From Hyunsoonleella flava (GTDB lineage: Bacteria > Bacteroidota > Bacteroidia > Flavobacteriales > Flavobacteriaceae), in assembly GCF_004310325.1 (NCBI RefSeq), contig NZ_SIRT01000001.1, forward strand, positions 310,001-374,000: 64,000 bases of DNA, written 5' to 3'. The notes below the pieces were generated by a model, which was not told where the DNA came from, made no database searches, and saw only the letters and a program-made list of their open reading frames with translations. Below, piece after piece: positions 36,025-45,209 of this stretch. Made by a program: the position numbers and the translations under genes. How positions within the stretch are numbered: the first letter of the stretch is position 1; every line of letters begins with the position of its first letter.

Positions 36025-36708
36025 ATGAGCGTAACTGTACCAAAATCCGTTTTTACATTTTTTAAAAAATTAGAAAAAAATAACAATCGAGATTGGTTTA
36101 ATGAGCGAAAGCCAGAATTTAAAGCTATCGAAGCCCAAGTAAAACAGTTTTACAACGCCATTTTTGAAAACCTTAACAAACATGACGAGATCGATAAATT
36201 AAAAATCTTTAGAATTTATCGGGATGTGCGTTTTTCTAAAAATAAGCTACCTTACAAAACGCATTTTGGTGGCTCATTTCACAGAACTAAACCACGATTA
36301 AGAGGTGGGTATTATTTGCATATTCAACCCAATAATGAAAGTTTTATCGCCACAGGGTTTTGGGAGCCAGCACCAGCAGATTTATTGCGCATCAGAAAGG
36401 AATTTGAAATGGATGATTCTGAAATTCGTGAGATTTTGGCGGATAAAAAATTCAACTCGGTTTGGGGAGATGCCTTTGTAGGCGATGAAGTAAAAACGGC
36501 ACCAAAAGGGTTTAGTAAAGAGCATAAAGCCATAGACTTAATAAAGAAGAAACAATATATCTTTACAAAAAAGTATACTGATAAAGAAGTGTTGGACGCT
36601 AACTTTTTAGAAGAAGTAGATAGGTCCTTTAAAGCCATCCGCCCATTTTTTGATTATATGAGCGATGTGCTGACCACGGATTTGAATGGGGTGTCTTTGA
36701 TTGATTGA
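36025..36708 (+). CDS. DUF2461 family protein
   Basis: 227 residues from the ATG at 36025 (MSVTVPKSVFTFFKKLEKNN); an in-frame TTG at 35989 is rejected. Signatures are NRDWFNERKPEFKAIEAQ, FRIYRDVRFSKNKLPYKTH and GGYYLHIQPNNESFIATGFW. The family is widespread and structurally uncharacterised in function. It stands alone before the SUKH gene. Confidence 0.88.
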   Translation: MSVTVPKSVFTFFKKLEKNNNRDWFNERKPEFKAIEAQVKQFYNAIFENLNKHDEIDKLKIFRIYRDVRFSKNKLPYKTHFGGSFHRTKPRLRGGYYLHIQPNNESFIATGFWEPAPADLLRIRKEFEMDDSEIREILADKKFNSVWGDAFVGDEVKTAPKGFSKEHKAIDLIKKKQYIFTKKYTDKEVLDANFLEEVDRSFKAIRPFFDYMSDVLTTDLNGVSLID

Positions 36709-36730
36709 TTGATATTATAATTTATTAGAT

Positions 36731-37109
36731 ATGTTTGATGAACTAAAACAACATTCTGCAGACAATTTAGGACAAGGGACTGATGAAAATTTGATTCTTC
36801 AACTTGAAGCCGTTTTAGATATTAAGATACCTGATCAATTTAGGGTGTATTTACTTGAAGTTGGATATGCAGAGATATTTGGAGATGAAATATACTCTAT
36901 TTATGAAGTTCCTGACTTAATTCCATGCAATGGTTTACATTGGATGAATAAAGATAATCCTCATATTTCAAGAGGTTTTTTGGAGTTTTTCTCTAATGAT
37001 ATCGACGGCACATTTTATATTAACTGTTCAACCGGTCAAGTATAATTCAATAGAAGATATGTATTCTAAGAGCTTTATTGAGTTTTATGAGAAATTACTA
37101 AATCCTTAG
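36731..37109 (+). pseudogene. SUKH (SMI1/KNR4-like) protein with an apparent frameshift
   Basis: The first frame gives 104 residues (36731-37045), with EAVLDIKIPDQFRVYLLEVG at the start of the SUKH fold, and stops at STGQV. The +1 frame from 37041 continues as YNSIEDMYSKSFIEFYEKLL and stops at 37109, which matches the usual SUKH ending (a helix of the SFxEFxEKLL kind). The joint at about 37040 is therefore likely an indel. SUKH proteins are often immunity proteins, but no toxin gene is nearby. A natural short protein or a sequencing error are the alternatives. Confidence 0.6.
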
Positions 37110-37117
37110 TTAGGGAA

Positions 37118-37534
37118 TTACACCGCCACCAAAACCTCAGGCTTCTCAAACAACTGCATATTACTAATTAAACGTTGCTTTACAATATTCATCATGCGTT
37201 TATTTAAAGCCGATGAATTTTGAATGTATATCTCGTATTCTTCAACTGTAAACAAACCTATTAGCATGCCTTTCATTGAGTTGCGCAATTTCATATCCTT
37301 TTGAATAGCATTTTCAATGTAATCAATGCGTTTTTCTACAGATAAATCATAAAAAACCGATTTATGTTTTGCTATGTAATTTCTAAAAACAGCAATCAGT
37401 AAATCATTCTGAAATTTGATGATAGGGCGCAATACTAAATTCTGAAAACGCTCATCAGCACTCATACTATCATTAATTGTAGCTGTTGTAATTTCAGGTC
37501 TAATACTTTTTAGGTTGAATTGTCTGGAGTCCAT
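37118..37534 (-). CDS. Conserved-looking helical protein of unknown function
   Basis: 138 residues, almost all predicted helix, no signal peptide or membrane segment. It has charged stretches such as SVEKRIDYIENAIQKDMKLR and a C-terminal KQRLISNMQLFEKPEVLVAV. I recognise no family with confidence. It is convergent with the SUKH gene and stands alone. Good codon pattern and an ATG at 37534 support it as real. Confidence 0.65.
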   Translation of the reverse strand: MDSRQFNLKSIRPEITTATINDSMSADERFQNLVLRPIIKFQNDLLIAVFRNYIAKHKSVFYDLSVEKRIDYIENAIQKDMKLRNSMKGMLIGLFTVEEYEIYIQNSSALNKRMMNIVKQRLISNMQLFEKPEVLVAV

Positions 37535-37654
37535 GAGAAGTAGATTTGGACTAAAAATATTGAAATATGATAATTGAATTTAATATGCGGTTTTATAGTT
37601 GTTAACGAGTTTATTAACATCACTCTTTTTTTTATCTTTATTAAAAATTAACTT

Positions 37655-38545
37655 ATGAAATTCGGAAGTGTTGACAACCCTCAAAATGTAGATTTTACTT
37701 TACCAAAAGATCATCCTGATACAAAGCGTGTTCTAAACGCCGTAAAGGATGATAACATGCCCGAAATTTACGTGGGTTGTGCCAAATGGAATAGGGCAGA
37801 CCTTAAAGGGTTCTACCCTAGAGGCACAAAAGATGAATTGGGATATTACGCCTCTCAATTCAACTCTATCGAGTTAAATGCGACCTTTTACAGAATTTTT
37901 CCAGCTGAACAATTCTCGAGGTGGTATGATAAAACGCCAGAAGGCTTCAAGTTTTTCCCAAAACTGAATCAAGAAATTAGCCATTGGAAACGACTTAATG
38001 GCACAAGGGAAGTGGTTGACAGTTATTTATACAATGCATCAAACTTAAAGGAAAAATTAGGCACCATTTTTTTGCAAATGCACAGTAATTTTGCTCCAAA
38101 AGATTTTGACAGGGTAATAACTTTTGTTGAAGAATGGCCCAAGGAAATTCCGTTAGCTATTGAATTTAGGCATACCAATTGGTACAACGACAAAGCAATC
38201 GCAACAGATTTATATCAGCTTTTGGAAGCTAATAATATATCAAACGTTATTGTTGATACTGCTGGAAGACGTGATTTAATGCACATGCGCTTAACCAATG
38301 CTACAGCTTTTGTGCGTTACGTTGGTGCCAATCATGAAAGCGATTATACTCGTTTAGATGATTGGGTTGAGCGCTTAAAATTATGGAAAGCACAAGGTAT
38401 TAAGGAAATAGATTTTTTTATTCATCAAAATATTGAAAAGGAATCACCTTTATTGTCAGCTTATTTTATCAAAAAGCTAAACTTAGAACTAGGGTATTCA
38501 CTTAAAGTGCCTAATGAGGATGACGAACAGCAATCGCTTTTCTAA
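37655..38545 (+). CDS. DUF72 (YecE-like) TIM-barrel protein
   Basis: 296 residues. DUF72 signatures: IYVGCAKWNRADLKGFYP, LGYYASQFNSIELNATFYR, FFPKLNQEISHWKRL, GTIFLQMHSNFAPKDFDR and LAIEFRHTNWYND. The family has a TIM-barrel fold and unknown enzymatic role. Transcribed alone, ahead of the leu promoter. Confidence 0.9.
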   Translation: MKFGSVDNPQNVDFTLPKDHPDTKRVLNAVKDDNMPEIYVGCAKWNRADLKGFYPRGTKDELGYYASQFNSIELNATFYRIFPAEQFSRWYDKTPEGFKFFPKLNQEISHWKRLNGTREVVDSYLYNASNLKEKLGTIFLQMHSNFAPKDFDRVITFVEEWPKEIPLAIEFRHTNWYNDKAIATDLYQLLEANNISNVIVDTAGRRDLMHMRLTNATAFVRYVGANHESDYTRLDDWVERLKLWKAQGIKEIDFFIHQNIEKESPLLSAYFIKKLNLELGYSLKVPNEDDEQQSLF

Positions 38546-38663
38546 AAGCAAAAAATATCACTTTAAAAATTATAACCAATTTTTTGTTTTCGTTGCATAA
38601 AATGCAAATAAAGTACGCTCCATTATGTTTTTTGTAAAAATAAAATAACAATAGGGTCTAAAC

Positions 38664-38694
38664 TTTCGATTAAATGTAATTAAATATAACTTTG
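38664..38694 (+). promoter_or_regulatory. Promoter of the leuCD operon
   Basis: TTTC (38664-38667, one off TTTG), 19 bases, then TAACTTTG (38687-38694). Spacing fits the Bacteroidota consensus; transcription would begin near 38701. Confidence 0.6.
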
Positions 38695-38714
38695 TATGCA
38701 GTTATAATTTCAGT

Positions 38715-38753
38715 ATGTGGAATTTGCTAAGTATTGAAGTTATTTCAAAATAA
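38715..38753 (+). CDS. Putative branched-chain leader peptide before leuC
   Basis: A 12-codon [15 protein letters not shown], starts about 14 bases after the predicted transcription start and ends 13 bases before the leuC ATG. Five of 12 codons are Leu, Leu, Ile, Val, Ile. No terminator hairpin is seen between it and leuC, so if it controls leuC it would be by translation coupling or another route. Short length means chance cannot be excluded. Confidence 0.45.
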   Translation: MWNLLSIEVISK

Positions 38754-38766
38754 ACCTTTATTATTT

Positions 38767-40176
38767 ATGAGTAAGACATTATTTGACAAGGTGTGGGATT
38801 CACATGTTGTTAGAAAAATAGAAGATGGACCAGACGTGTTTTTTATAGACCGTCATTTTATACACGAAGTAACAAGCCCTGTGGCTTTTGTTGGGTTAAA
38901 ACAACGTGGAATTGGTGTGATGTATCCAGAACGAACATTCGCTACTGCCGACCACAACACGCCAACGTGGAACCAACATTTACCGGTTGCCGATCCTCTG
39001 TCTGCAAATCAGTTAGAGGCTTTGGCGAATAATGCTGCTGAATATGGTATTTCGCACTGGGGCTTAGGACATAGAAACAATGGTATTGTTCACATTGTAG
39101 GGCCGGAAAACGGAATAACACTTCCAGGTTCAACTATCGTTTGTGGAGACTCACATACATCTACACACGGTGCTTTTGGCGCTATTGCATTTGGTATTGG
39201 TACTTCGGAGGTAGAAATGGTATTGTCTACACAGTGTATTATGCAGCCTAAGCCAAAAAAAATGCGTATTAATGTGAACGGTGAACTTGGTTTTGGAGTA
39301 ACGCCTAAAGATGTAGCATTATATATTATTTCCCAACAAACTACTTCTGGTGCTACTGGATATTTCGTTGAGTATGCAGGTGATGTGTTTGAAAACATGT
39401 CTATGGAGGGCCGTATGACAGTTTGTAACCTTTCTATTGAAATGGGTGCTCGTGGAGGTATGATTGCTCCAGATGAAAAAACATTCGAGTATATCAAAGG
39501 CAGAAAACATACACCAAAGGGAGCTGATTGGGATAAAGCGATGGACTATTGGAAAACGCTTAAAACCGATGATGATGCAGAATTTGATATAGAATTTAAC
39601 TACAATGCCGCAGATATTGAGCCTATGATTACTTATGGTACCAATCCTGGAATGGGAATGGGAGTAACACAATCTATTCCACTAGCAGAAGAGGTTCAGG
39701 GTGGCGTTGCAACATATAAGAAATCATTAGGCTATATGAAGTTTAATGAAGGTGATGATATGATTGGAAAACAAGTGGATTACGTATTCCTAGGATCTTG
39801 TACAAATGGACGTATTGAAGATTTTAGAGCATTTTGTTCTATAATTGAAGGTCGTAAAAAAGCGGATAATATCACCGCTTGGTTAGTGCCAGGATCTCAT
39901 AAAGTTGTAGATCAGATCAAAGAAGAAGGTTTAGATAGAATATTAGATGAAGCTGGTTTTGTGTTAAGGGAACCAGGATGTTCTGCATGTTTGGCAATGA
40001 ATGATGATAAAGTACCTGCAGGAAAATTGGCAGTATCTACATCTAATAGAAACTTTGAAGGACGTCAAGGCCCAGGTTCAAGAACCTTACTAGCGTCTCC
40101 ACTTGTGGCGGCGGCTACAGCAGTTACAGGTGTAGTTACAGACCCAAGAACGTTACTAGAAACAGTAACAGCATAA
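38767..40176 (+). CDS. leuC: 3-isopropylmalate dehydratase large subunit
   Basis: Isomerises 2- to 3-isopropylmalate with LeuD. It is 469 residues from the ATG at 38767 ([15 protein letters not shown]); a TTG frame start at 38734 is rejected. The [4Fe-4S] Cys residues are in [30 protein letters not shown] and [13 protein letters not shown]. Followed by leuD across a heptanucleotide repeat array. Confidence 0.96.
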   Translation: MSKTLFDKVWDSHVVRKIEDGPDVFFIDRHFIHEVTSPVAFVGLKQRGIGVMYPERTFATADHNTPTWNQHLPVADPLSANQLEALANNAAEYGISHWGLGHRNNGIVHIVGPENGITLPGSTIVCGDSHTSTHGAFGAIAFGIGTSEVEMVLSTQCIMQPKPKKMRINVNGELGFGVTPKDVALYIISQQTTSGATGYFVEYAGDVFENMSMEGRMTVCNLSIEMGARGGMIAPDEKTFEYIKGRKHTPKGADWDKAMDYWKTLKTDDDAEFDIEFNYNAADIEPMITYGTNPGMGMGVTQSIPLAEEVQGGVATYKKSLGYMKFNEGDDMIGKQVDYVFLGSCTNGRIEDFRAFCSIIEGRKKADNITAWLVPGSHKVVDQIKEEGLDRILDEAGFVLREPGCSACLAMNDDKVPAGKLAVSTSNRNFEGRQGPGSRTLLASPLVAAATAVTGVVTDPRTLLETVTA

Positions 40177-40191
40177 AAATAAATTAAAGAT

Positions 40192-40226
40192 TTTGCCAAC
40201 AGCTAAAAGCTAGAGGCTAAAAGCAA
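40192..40226 (+). repeat. Heptanucleotide repeat array before leuD (five units)
   Basis: Five units with GC at 40195, 40202, 40209, 40216 and 40223, ending seven bases before the leuD ATG. Same unit type as the arrays in the his operon. Confidence 0.8.
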
Positions 40227-40233
40227 AAATATT

Positions 40234-40833
40234 ATGGCTTACGATAAATTTGAAGTATTAACAAGTTCAGCATATCCATTACCAATCGAGAATGTGGATA
40301 CAGATCAAATTATACCAGCTCGTTTCTTAAAAGCGACGGAGCGTAAAGGGTTTGGAGATAATTTTTTCCGTGATTGGAGATATGATTCTGAAGGAAACCC
40401 TATTGCGGATTTCCCACTAAATGACAAGAAATACGAAGGTTCTAAAATTTTGGTAGGAGGTAAGAACTTTGGTTCTGGATCTTCTAGAGAACATGCCGCT
40501 TGGTCTGTTTACGATTTTGGGTTACGTTGTGTAATTTCTTCGTTCTTTGCAGATATTTTTAGAAACAACTGTTTGAATATCGGAGTATTGCCAGTGCAAG
40601 TGTCTACAGATTTTGCTCAAAAACTATTTGATGCAATTGAAGCGGATCCAAAAACAGAGATAAAAGTAGATTTACCAAACCAAACAGTTACTTTATTGTC
40701 AACTGGAGAATCAGAATCTTTTGATATCAATGGATACAAAAAGGGAAATATGCTAAACGGTTTTGATGATATAGATTATCTTCAAAACATGAAAGATGAA
40801 GTAAAGGCGTTTGCTGAAACAAGACCATTTTAA
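40234..40833 (+). CDS. leuD: 3-isopropylmalate dehydratase small subunit
   Basis: Partner of LeuC. It is 199 residues, the usual size. Signatures: NVDTDQIIPARFLKATERKG, LVGGKNFGSGSSREHAAWSV and SSFFADIFRNNCLNIG. A terminator-like hairpin follows before leuA. Confidence 0.96.
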   Translation: MAYDKFEVLTSSAYPLPIENVDTDQIIPARFLKATERKGFGDNFFRDWRYDSEGNPIADFPLNDKKYEGSKILVGGKNFGSGSSREHAAWSVYDFGLRCVISSFFADIFRNNCLNIGVLPVQVSTDFAQKLFDAIEADPKTEIKVDLPNQTVTLLSTGESESFDINGYKKGNMLNGFDDIDYLQNMKDEVKAFAETRPF

Positions 40834-40870
40834 TTATATTAGCACTATAGATCATCAAACTAAAAATTAG

Positions 40871-40903
40871 AAAGCATTCCATTAATTTAATGAAATGCTT
40901 TTT
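40871..40903 (+). terminator. Probable terminator between leuD and leuA
   Basis: AAAGCATT (40871-40878) pairs with AATGCTTT (40894-40901); inside it ATTAA pairs with TTAAT across a 2-base bulge; a T-run follows to 40903. The ATG at 40895 lies inside this hairpin, which argues for the later leuA start. Confidence 0.65.
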
Positions 40904-40921
40904 GTGAATATAAAACCCTCG

Positions 40922-42442
40922 ATGCCTAAGAGAAGAATAGAAATAATGGATACGACCCTGAGAGATGGTGAACAAACCTCCACAGTGTCGTTTTCTGCTT
41001 CGGAAAAATTAACCATTGCAAAACTTTTACTAGAAGAATTAAAGGTTGATCGCATTGAAATTGCCTCAGCAAGAGTTTCAGAAGGCGAGTTTGAAGCCGT
41101 TAAAAATGTAACGGATTGGGCTTCAGAAAATGGGTATTTAGAGAAAGTTGAGGTGTTGACTTTTGTGGATAAGGGTGTATCCATTGACTGGATGGTTGAA
41201 GCTGGCGCTAAGGTTCAAAATTTACTCACCAAAGGATCATTAAATCATCTTACCCACCAACTGAAAAAGACACCAAAACAGCATTTTGAAGAAGTTAAGC
41301 AAGCTATTGATTTAGCTTACGGAAAAGATATCATTACTAATGTATATCTTGAGGATTGGAGTAATGGGATGCGCAGTTCTAAAGACTACGTTTACGATTT
41401 TTTGGAGTTTTTAAGCACGCAAAACGTTGCGAGAATAATGCTTCCCGACACTTTAGGTATTTTAACTCCTGAAGAATCTTACGGTTTTGTAAAAGAGATA
41501 AAAGATAAATATCCTGATTTACATATAGATTTTCATGCACATAACGACTATGACTTGGGCGTTTCAAATGCCATGGAAGGTTTAAAAGCGGGTGCTGATG
41601 GTTTACACTTAACGGTAAATGGTATGGGTGAGCGTGCTGGTAATGCACCAATGAGCAGTACCATTGCGGTTATTAATGATTTTATGCCCGATATTGAAAT
41701 GGGTGTGAATGAAAAAGTATTGTACACAGTAAGCAAATTGGTAGAGAACTTTTCTGGTGTTATGATTCCAGCAAACAAACCAATTGTTGGTGCAAATGTT
41801 TTTACACAGACTGCTGGAATACATGCAGATGGTGATAATAAAAAGAATCTTTATTTCAGTGATTTGATGCCTGAGCGTTTTGGAAGAAAACGACAATATG
41901 CTCTGGGTAAGGCTTCTGGTAAAGCAAATATCCAAAAGAATTTACAGCAATTAGGTTTACAACTTGATGATGAAGATTTAAAAAAAGTTACCCAACGCAT
42001 TATTGAGTTAGGCGATAAAAAACAAGTGGTTACCAGAGAAGATTTACCATATATTATTTCGGATGTTTTGGATAGAACATACGAAGAAAAGGTAAAGGTA
42101 AACTCCTATGTTTTAACGCACTCTAAAGGATTAAAACCTTCTACAACGGTATCTATTACTATAGAAGATGAAACGTTTGAAGAAAATGCGCAAGGAGACG
42201 GACAGTATGATGCGTTTATGAATGCTGTTAAAACGATTTTTAAAAGAAAAAAAATAGAGCTACCAAATTTAATTGATTACGCTGTGAGAATTCCTCCAGG
42301 AAGTAACTCTGATGCTTTGTGTGAAACTATCATTACTTGGAAGAGTACTGATAAGGAGTTCAAAACTCGGGGTTTAGATAGTGACCAGACGGTTTCGGCA
42401 ATTAAAGCCACCGAAAAAATGTTAAATATTATTGTTAATTAA
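40922..42442 (+). CDS. leuA: 2-isopropylmalate synthase (LeuA family)
   Basis: Condenses ketoisovalerate with acetyl-CoA, the committed step to leucine. It is 506 residues from the ATG at 40922 (MPKRRIEIMDTTLRDGEQ). The catalytic barrel has the metal ligands in TTLRDGEQ and HAHNDYDLGVSNAM, plus HLTVNGMGERAGN. The C-terminal LeuA-dimer regulatory domain (about 370-506) has PSTTVSITIEDETFEENAQG. Citramalate synthases share this architecture; the leuCDAB context favours the leucine enzyme. Confidence 0.88.
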   Translation: MPKRRIEIMDTTLRDGEQTSTVSFSASEKLTIAKLLLEELKVDRIEIASARVSEGEFEAVKNVTDWASENGYLEKVEVLTFVDKGVSIDWMVEAGAKVQNLLTKGSLNHLTHQLKKTPKQHFEEVKQAIDLAYGKDIITNVYLEDWSNGMRSSKDYVYDFLEFLSTQNVARIMLPDTLGILTPEESYGFVKEIKDKYPDLHIDFHAHNDYDLGVSNAMEGLKAGADGLHLTVNGMGERAGNAPMSSTIAVINDFMPDIEMGVNEKVLYTVSKLVENFSGVMIPANKPIVGANVFTQTAGIHADGDNKKNLYFSDLMPERFGRKRQYALGKASGKANIQKNLQQLGLQLDDEDLKKVTQRIIELGDKKQVVTREDLPYIISDVLDRTYEEKVKVNSYVLTHSKGLKPSTTVSITIEDETFEENAQGDGQYDAFMNAVKTIFKRKKIELPNLIDYAVRIPPGSNSDALCETIITWKSTDKEFKTRGLDSDQTVSAIKATEKMLNIIVN

Positions 42443-42459
42443 GAATACAAACGAAACAA

Positions 42460-43515
42460 ATGAAATTAAATATAGCCCTTTTAGCGGGAGATGGTATTGG
42501 ACCTGAAGTTATTGACCAAGCTGTAAAAGTAAGTGATGCGGTTGCAGCAAAATTTGGACACGAGATTAATTGGAAACCAGCATTAACAGGTGCTGCGGCC
42601 ATTGATGCAGTAGGGGAGCCATATCCAGATGAAACACATGATATTTGTAAAAGTAGTGATGCCGTACTATTTGGTGCTATTGGGCATCCAAAATTTGACA
42701 ATGATCCGTCTGCGAAGGTAAGACCAGAGCAAGGCTTATTAAAAATGAGAAAGGCTTTAGGATTATTTGCTAATGTTAGGCCTACATTTACGTTTCCATC
42801 GTTATTGGATAAATCACCATTGAAGAAAGAACGCATTGAAGGTACTGATTTGGTATTTCTAAGAGAATTGACCGGAGGTATTTACTTTGGTGAAAAAGGT
42901 AGAAGAGAAGAAGGTGAGACGGCTTATGATAATTGTGTATACACTAGAGCTGAAGTGCAGCGATTAGCTAAAAAAGGTTTTGAATTGGCTATGACGCGCG
43001 GTAAGAAATTATGCTGTGTAGACAAAGCTAATGTTTTAGAAACGTCTAGACTTTGGAGAGAGACTGTACAAGCTATGGAAAAGGATTATCCAGAAGTTGA
43101 GGTATCCTATGAGTTTGTGGATGCTGTAGCGATGCGTTTGGTACAATGGCCTAATAGTTATGATGTGCTAATCACTGAAAACCTGTTTGGAGATATTTTA
43201 ACAGATGAGGCTTCTGTAATTTCAGGGTCTATGGGATTAATGCCTTCTGCTTCTTTAGGATCAGATATTGGTTTATTTGAGCCTATTCATGGGTCATATC
43301 CACAAGCAGCAGGTAAAAATATCGCTAATCCTATGGCTACCGTATTATCCGCAGCTATGATGTTTGAAAACTTTGGCTTACAGGACGAAGGAAAAGCAAT
43401 AAGAGATGTTGTAAATAAAGCTTTAAATGAAGGTATGGTAACTGAAGACTTAGCAGATGGAGGTGCTTCTTATGGTACTTCTGAAGTTGGAGATTGGTTA
43501 GCTGCTAATATCTAG
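42460..43515 (+). CDS. leuB: 3-isopropylmalate dehydrogenase
   Basis: Oxidative decarboxylation of 3-isopropylmalate with NAD. It is 351 residues. Signatures: ALLAGDGIGPEVIDQAVK at the start, FGAIGHPKFD, LRELTGGIYFGEKGRR, KANVLETSRLWRE and SDIGLFEPIHGSYPQAAGKN. Seventeen bases after leuA, and followed by a strong terminator. Confidence 0.97.
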   Translation: MKLNIALLAGDGIGPEVIDQAVKVSDAVAAKFGHEINWKPALTGAAAIDAVGEPYPDETHDICKSSDAVLFGAIGHPKFDNDPSAKVRPEQGLLKMRKALGLFANVRPTFTFPSLLDKSPLKKERIEGTDLVFLRELTGGIYFGEKGRREEGETAYDNCVYTRAEVQRLAKKGFELAMTRGKKLCCVDKANVLETSRLWRETVQAMEKDYPEVEVSYEFVDAVAMRLVQWPNSYDVLITENLFGDILTDEASVISGSMGLMPSASLGSDIGLFEPIHGSYPQAAGKNIANPMATVLSAAMMFENFGLQDEGKAIRDVVNKALNEGMVTEDLADGGASYGTSEVGDWLAANI

Positions 43516-43538
43516 TTTTAATAAGATAATAATAATAG

Positions 43539-43574
43539 ACCTGTCAGGTTTTAAAAACCTGACAGGTTTTTTTT
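43539..43574. terminator. Strong terminator after leuB
   Basis: ACCTGTCAGGTTT (43539-43551) is the perfect complement of AAACCTGACAGGT (43555-43567), with a 3-base loop and T8. The T-run overlaps the stop codon of the convergent MscS gene. Confidence 0.92.
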
Positions 43575-44859
43575 ATGCTTTCAAACTAAGATTTGAAGGA
43601 TATTCAAAAATCTCTAAATCAAAATAGGGTACCGCAGCCAAAACATGGTCAAAAATATCAGCCATGATGTATTCGTAGTTTACCCAACGCTTATCGCTAC
43701 TGAACGCATAAATTTCAATAGGTAGCCCTTGAGCAGTTGGAGCCAATTGACGCACCATAATGGTCATGTCCTTATTTATGGCTGAATGGTTTTCAATATA
43801 CGTTTGCACATATTTTCTAAATACACCAATATTGGTCAGATTTCTACCATTTAAAAGTAACTCCTTATCTATAGTGTTTTCTACATTGTAGGCTTCAACA
43901 TCTTTTTGTTTATCTTCTAAGTAAGGTTTTATAAGTTGAATCTTCTTCAATTTTTCAATATCAGATGTTGTTAAACACTTAATACTATCCTGCTTAATAT
44001 TCAGTGCCCGTTTTATACGTCTGCCACCAGCAGTCATCATACCTCGCCAGTTTTTAAAAGAATCTGATATTAATGCATAAGTAGGAATGGTGGTAATCGT
44101 TTTATCCCAGTTTTGCACTTTTACAGTAGCTAAGGTTATTTCAATAACATCTCCATCGGCTCCGTATTTTTCAAATGTAATCCAATCTCCGATGCGCACC
44201 ATATCATTTATCGATACTTGTATACTAGCTACAAAACCAAGAATTGTATCCTTAAACACCAGAATAATTACGGCAGATATAGCACCTAATCCTGTAAGGA
44301 ATTGGAGAAATGGAATGTTTGTAATGATTGCAATGGCGGACATAATTCCAGCCAACCAAGCAAAAATCATAAATACCTGAATATAGCTATCAATAGGCTT
44401 GTCCTTTAACCTAGGCAACGTTTTTAAGAAGTCTCTAACGGTGTTTAATAAGCTTCTCGCAATCCACAAAGTCAAAATAATAGCGAATACTTTCAAACCC
44501 TTTTCTATGATGATTTCAAAGTTTCCGAAATCTGAAAATACATCGGGTACAAATTCAAGCGCAATTAAAAGCGGAATGATGTGAGCTATATTTCTAGGGA
44601 CTTTATTTGAAATTAAAAGGTCGTCAAAATTGGTTTTAGAACGTTTGGCAAATTGGGTAAATGCACCAATGAGTACTTTTCTTATTACAATGTCAACTAT
44701 AAAGATTATAATCAGTAACCCAACCAAAAGAATTAGCATATTTAGATATTGCGCTACTTGTTCTGAAACACCATAATCTATCAGCTTATCAAAAACCCAG
44801 TGTTTTAAGGTTGATGTGCCTTTCACTATAACTTCAGTATTGTTTTCAGTTTGAATCAT
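43573..44859 (-). CDS. MscS-family mechanosensitive channel, long form
   Basis: 428 residues, larger than the MscS at 34394-35296 and like the YbdG/MscK-type channels of Bacteroidota. About five hydrophobic helices lie in residues 30-220. The pore and beta domain include FLTGLGAISAVIILVFKDTILGFV and RIGDWITFEKYGADGDVIEI. The long soluble C-terminal domain follows. The gene start overlaps the DUF3817 stop by four bases (ATGA). Confidence 0.9.
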   Translation of the reverse strand: MIQTENNTEVIVKGTSTLKHWVFDKLIDYGVSEQVAQYLNMLILLVGLLIIIFIVDIVIRKVLIGAFTQFAKRSKTNFDDLLISNKVPRNIAHIIPLLIALEFVPDVFSDFGNFEIIIEKGLKVFAIILTLWIARSLLNTVRDFLKTLPRLKDKPIDSYIQVFMIFAWLAGIMSAIAIITNIPFLQFLTGLGAISAVIILVFKDTILGFVASIQVSINDMVRIGDWITFEKYGADGDVIEITLATVKVQNWDKTITTIPTYALISDSFKNWRGMMTAGGRRIKRALNIKQDSIKCLTTSDIEKLKKIQLIKPYLEDKQKDVEAYNVENTIDKELLLNGRNLTNIGVFRKYVQTYIENHSAINKDMTIMVRQLAPTAQGLPIEIYAFSSDKRWVNYEYIMADIFDHVLAAVPYFDLEIFEYPSNLSLKA

Positions 44860-45146
44860 TTAGCTGTCTTTAAATATTTTCTATCGATATAAAATGTTCC
44901 AAAAGGAATAATTGCTGCCAGTAACACGGTTGCAAATGTCTTATTATTCCACTTAAAGTCGTTTTTAATAACAAACGCCATAGCAATGTACGCTACAAAT
45001 AATAAGCCATGGGGCATGCCCAATAATTTTACGTATTGTGGATCGTTAGCTAGATATTTAATAGGTGTTGCAATAAACAATAAAAGTATATATGACACAC
45101 CTTCTAAAAAGGCTACAACTCTAAAAATATTAATAAAAGAAACCAT
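44856..45146 (-). CDS. DUF3817 small membrane protein
   Basis: 96 residues, three to four hydrophobic helices. Family stretches FRVVAFLEGVSYILLLFIATP and KLLGMPHGLLFVAYI match DUF3817. Coupled to the downstream MscS gene by an ATGA overlap. Function unknown. Confidence 0.85.
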   Translation of the reverse strand: MVSFINIFRVVAFLEGVSYILLLFIATPIKYLANDPQYVKLLGMPHGLLFVAYIAMAFVIKNDFKWNNKTFATVLLAAIIPFGTFYIDRKYLKTAK

Positions 45147-45209
45147 CGTTGTTAATTTTCTGCAAAAGTAGAACAGAAGAACAACATAGCACTACGATTT
45201 AAGTTTTTT

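Noticed and set aside
38734-38766. TTG start of leuC 11 codons upstream
   Set aside because: The added residues do not fit the family, whose N-terminus matches the ATG at 38767.
42435-42836. 133-codon minus-strand ORF over the leuB start
   Set aside because: It is a shadow of the conserved leuB N-terminus, with no plausible product.
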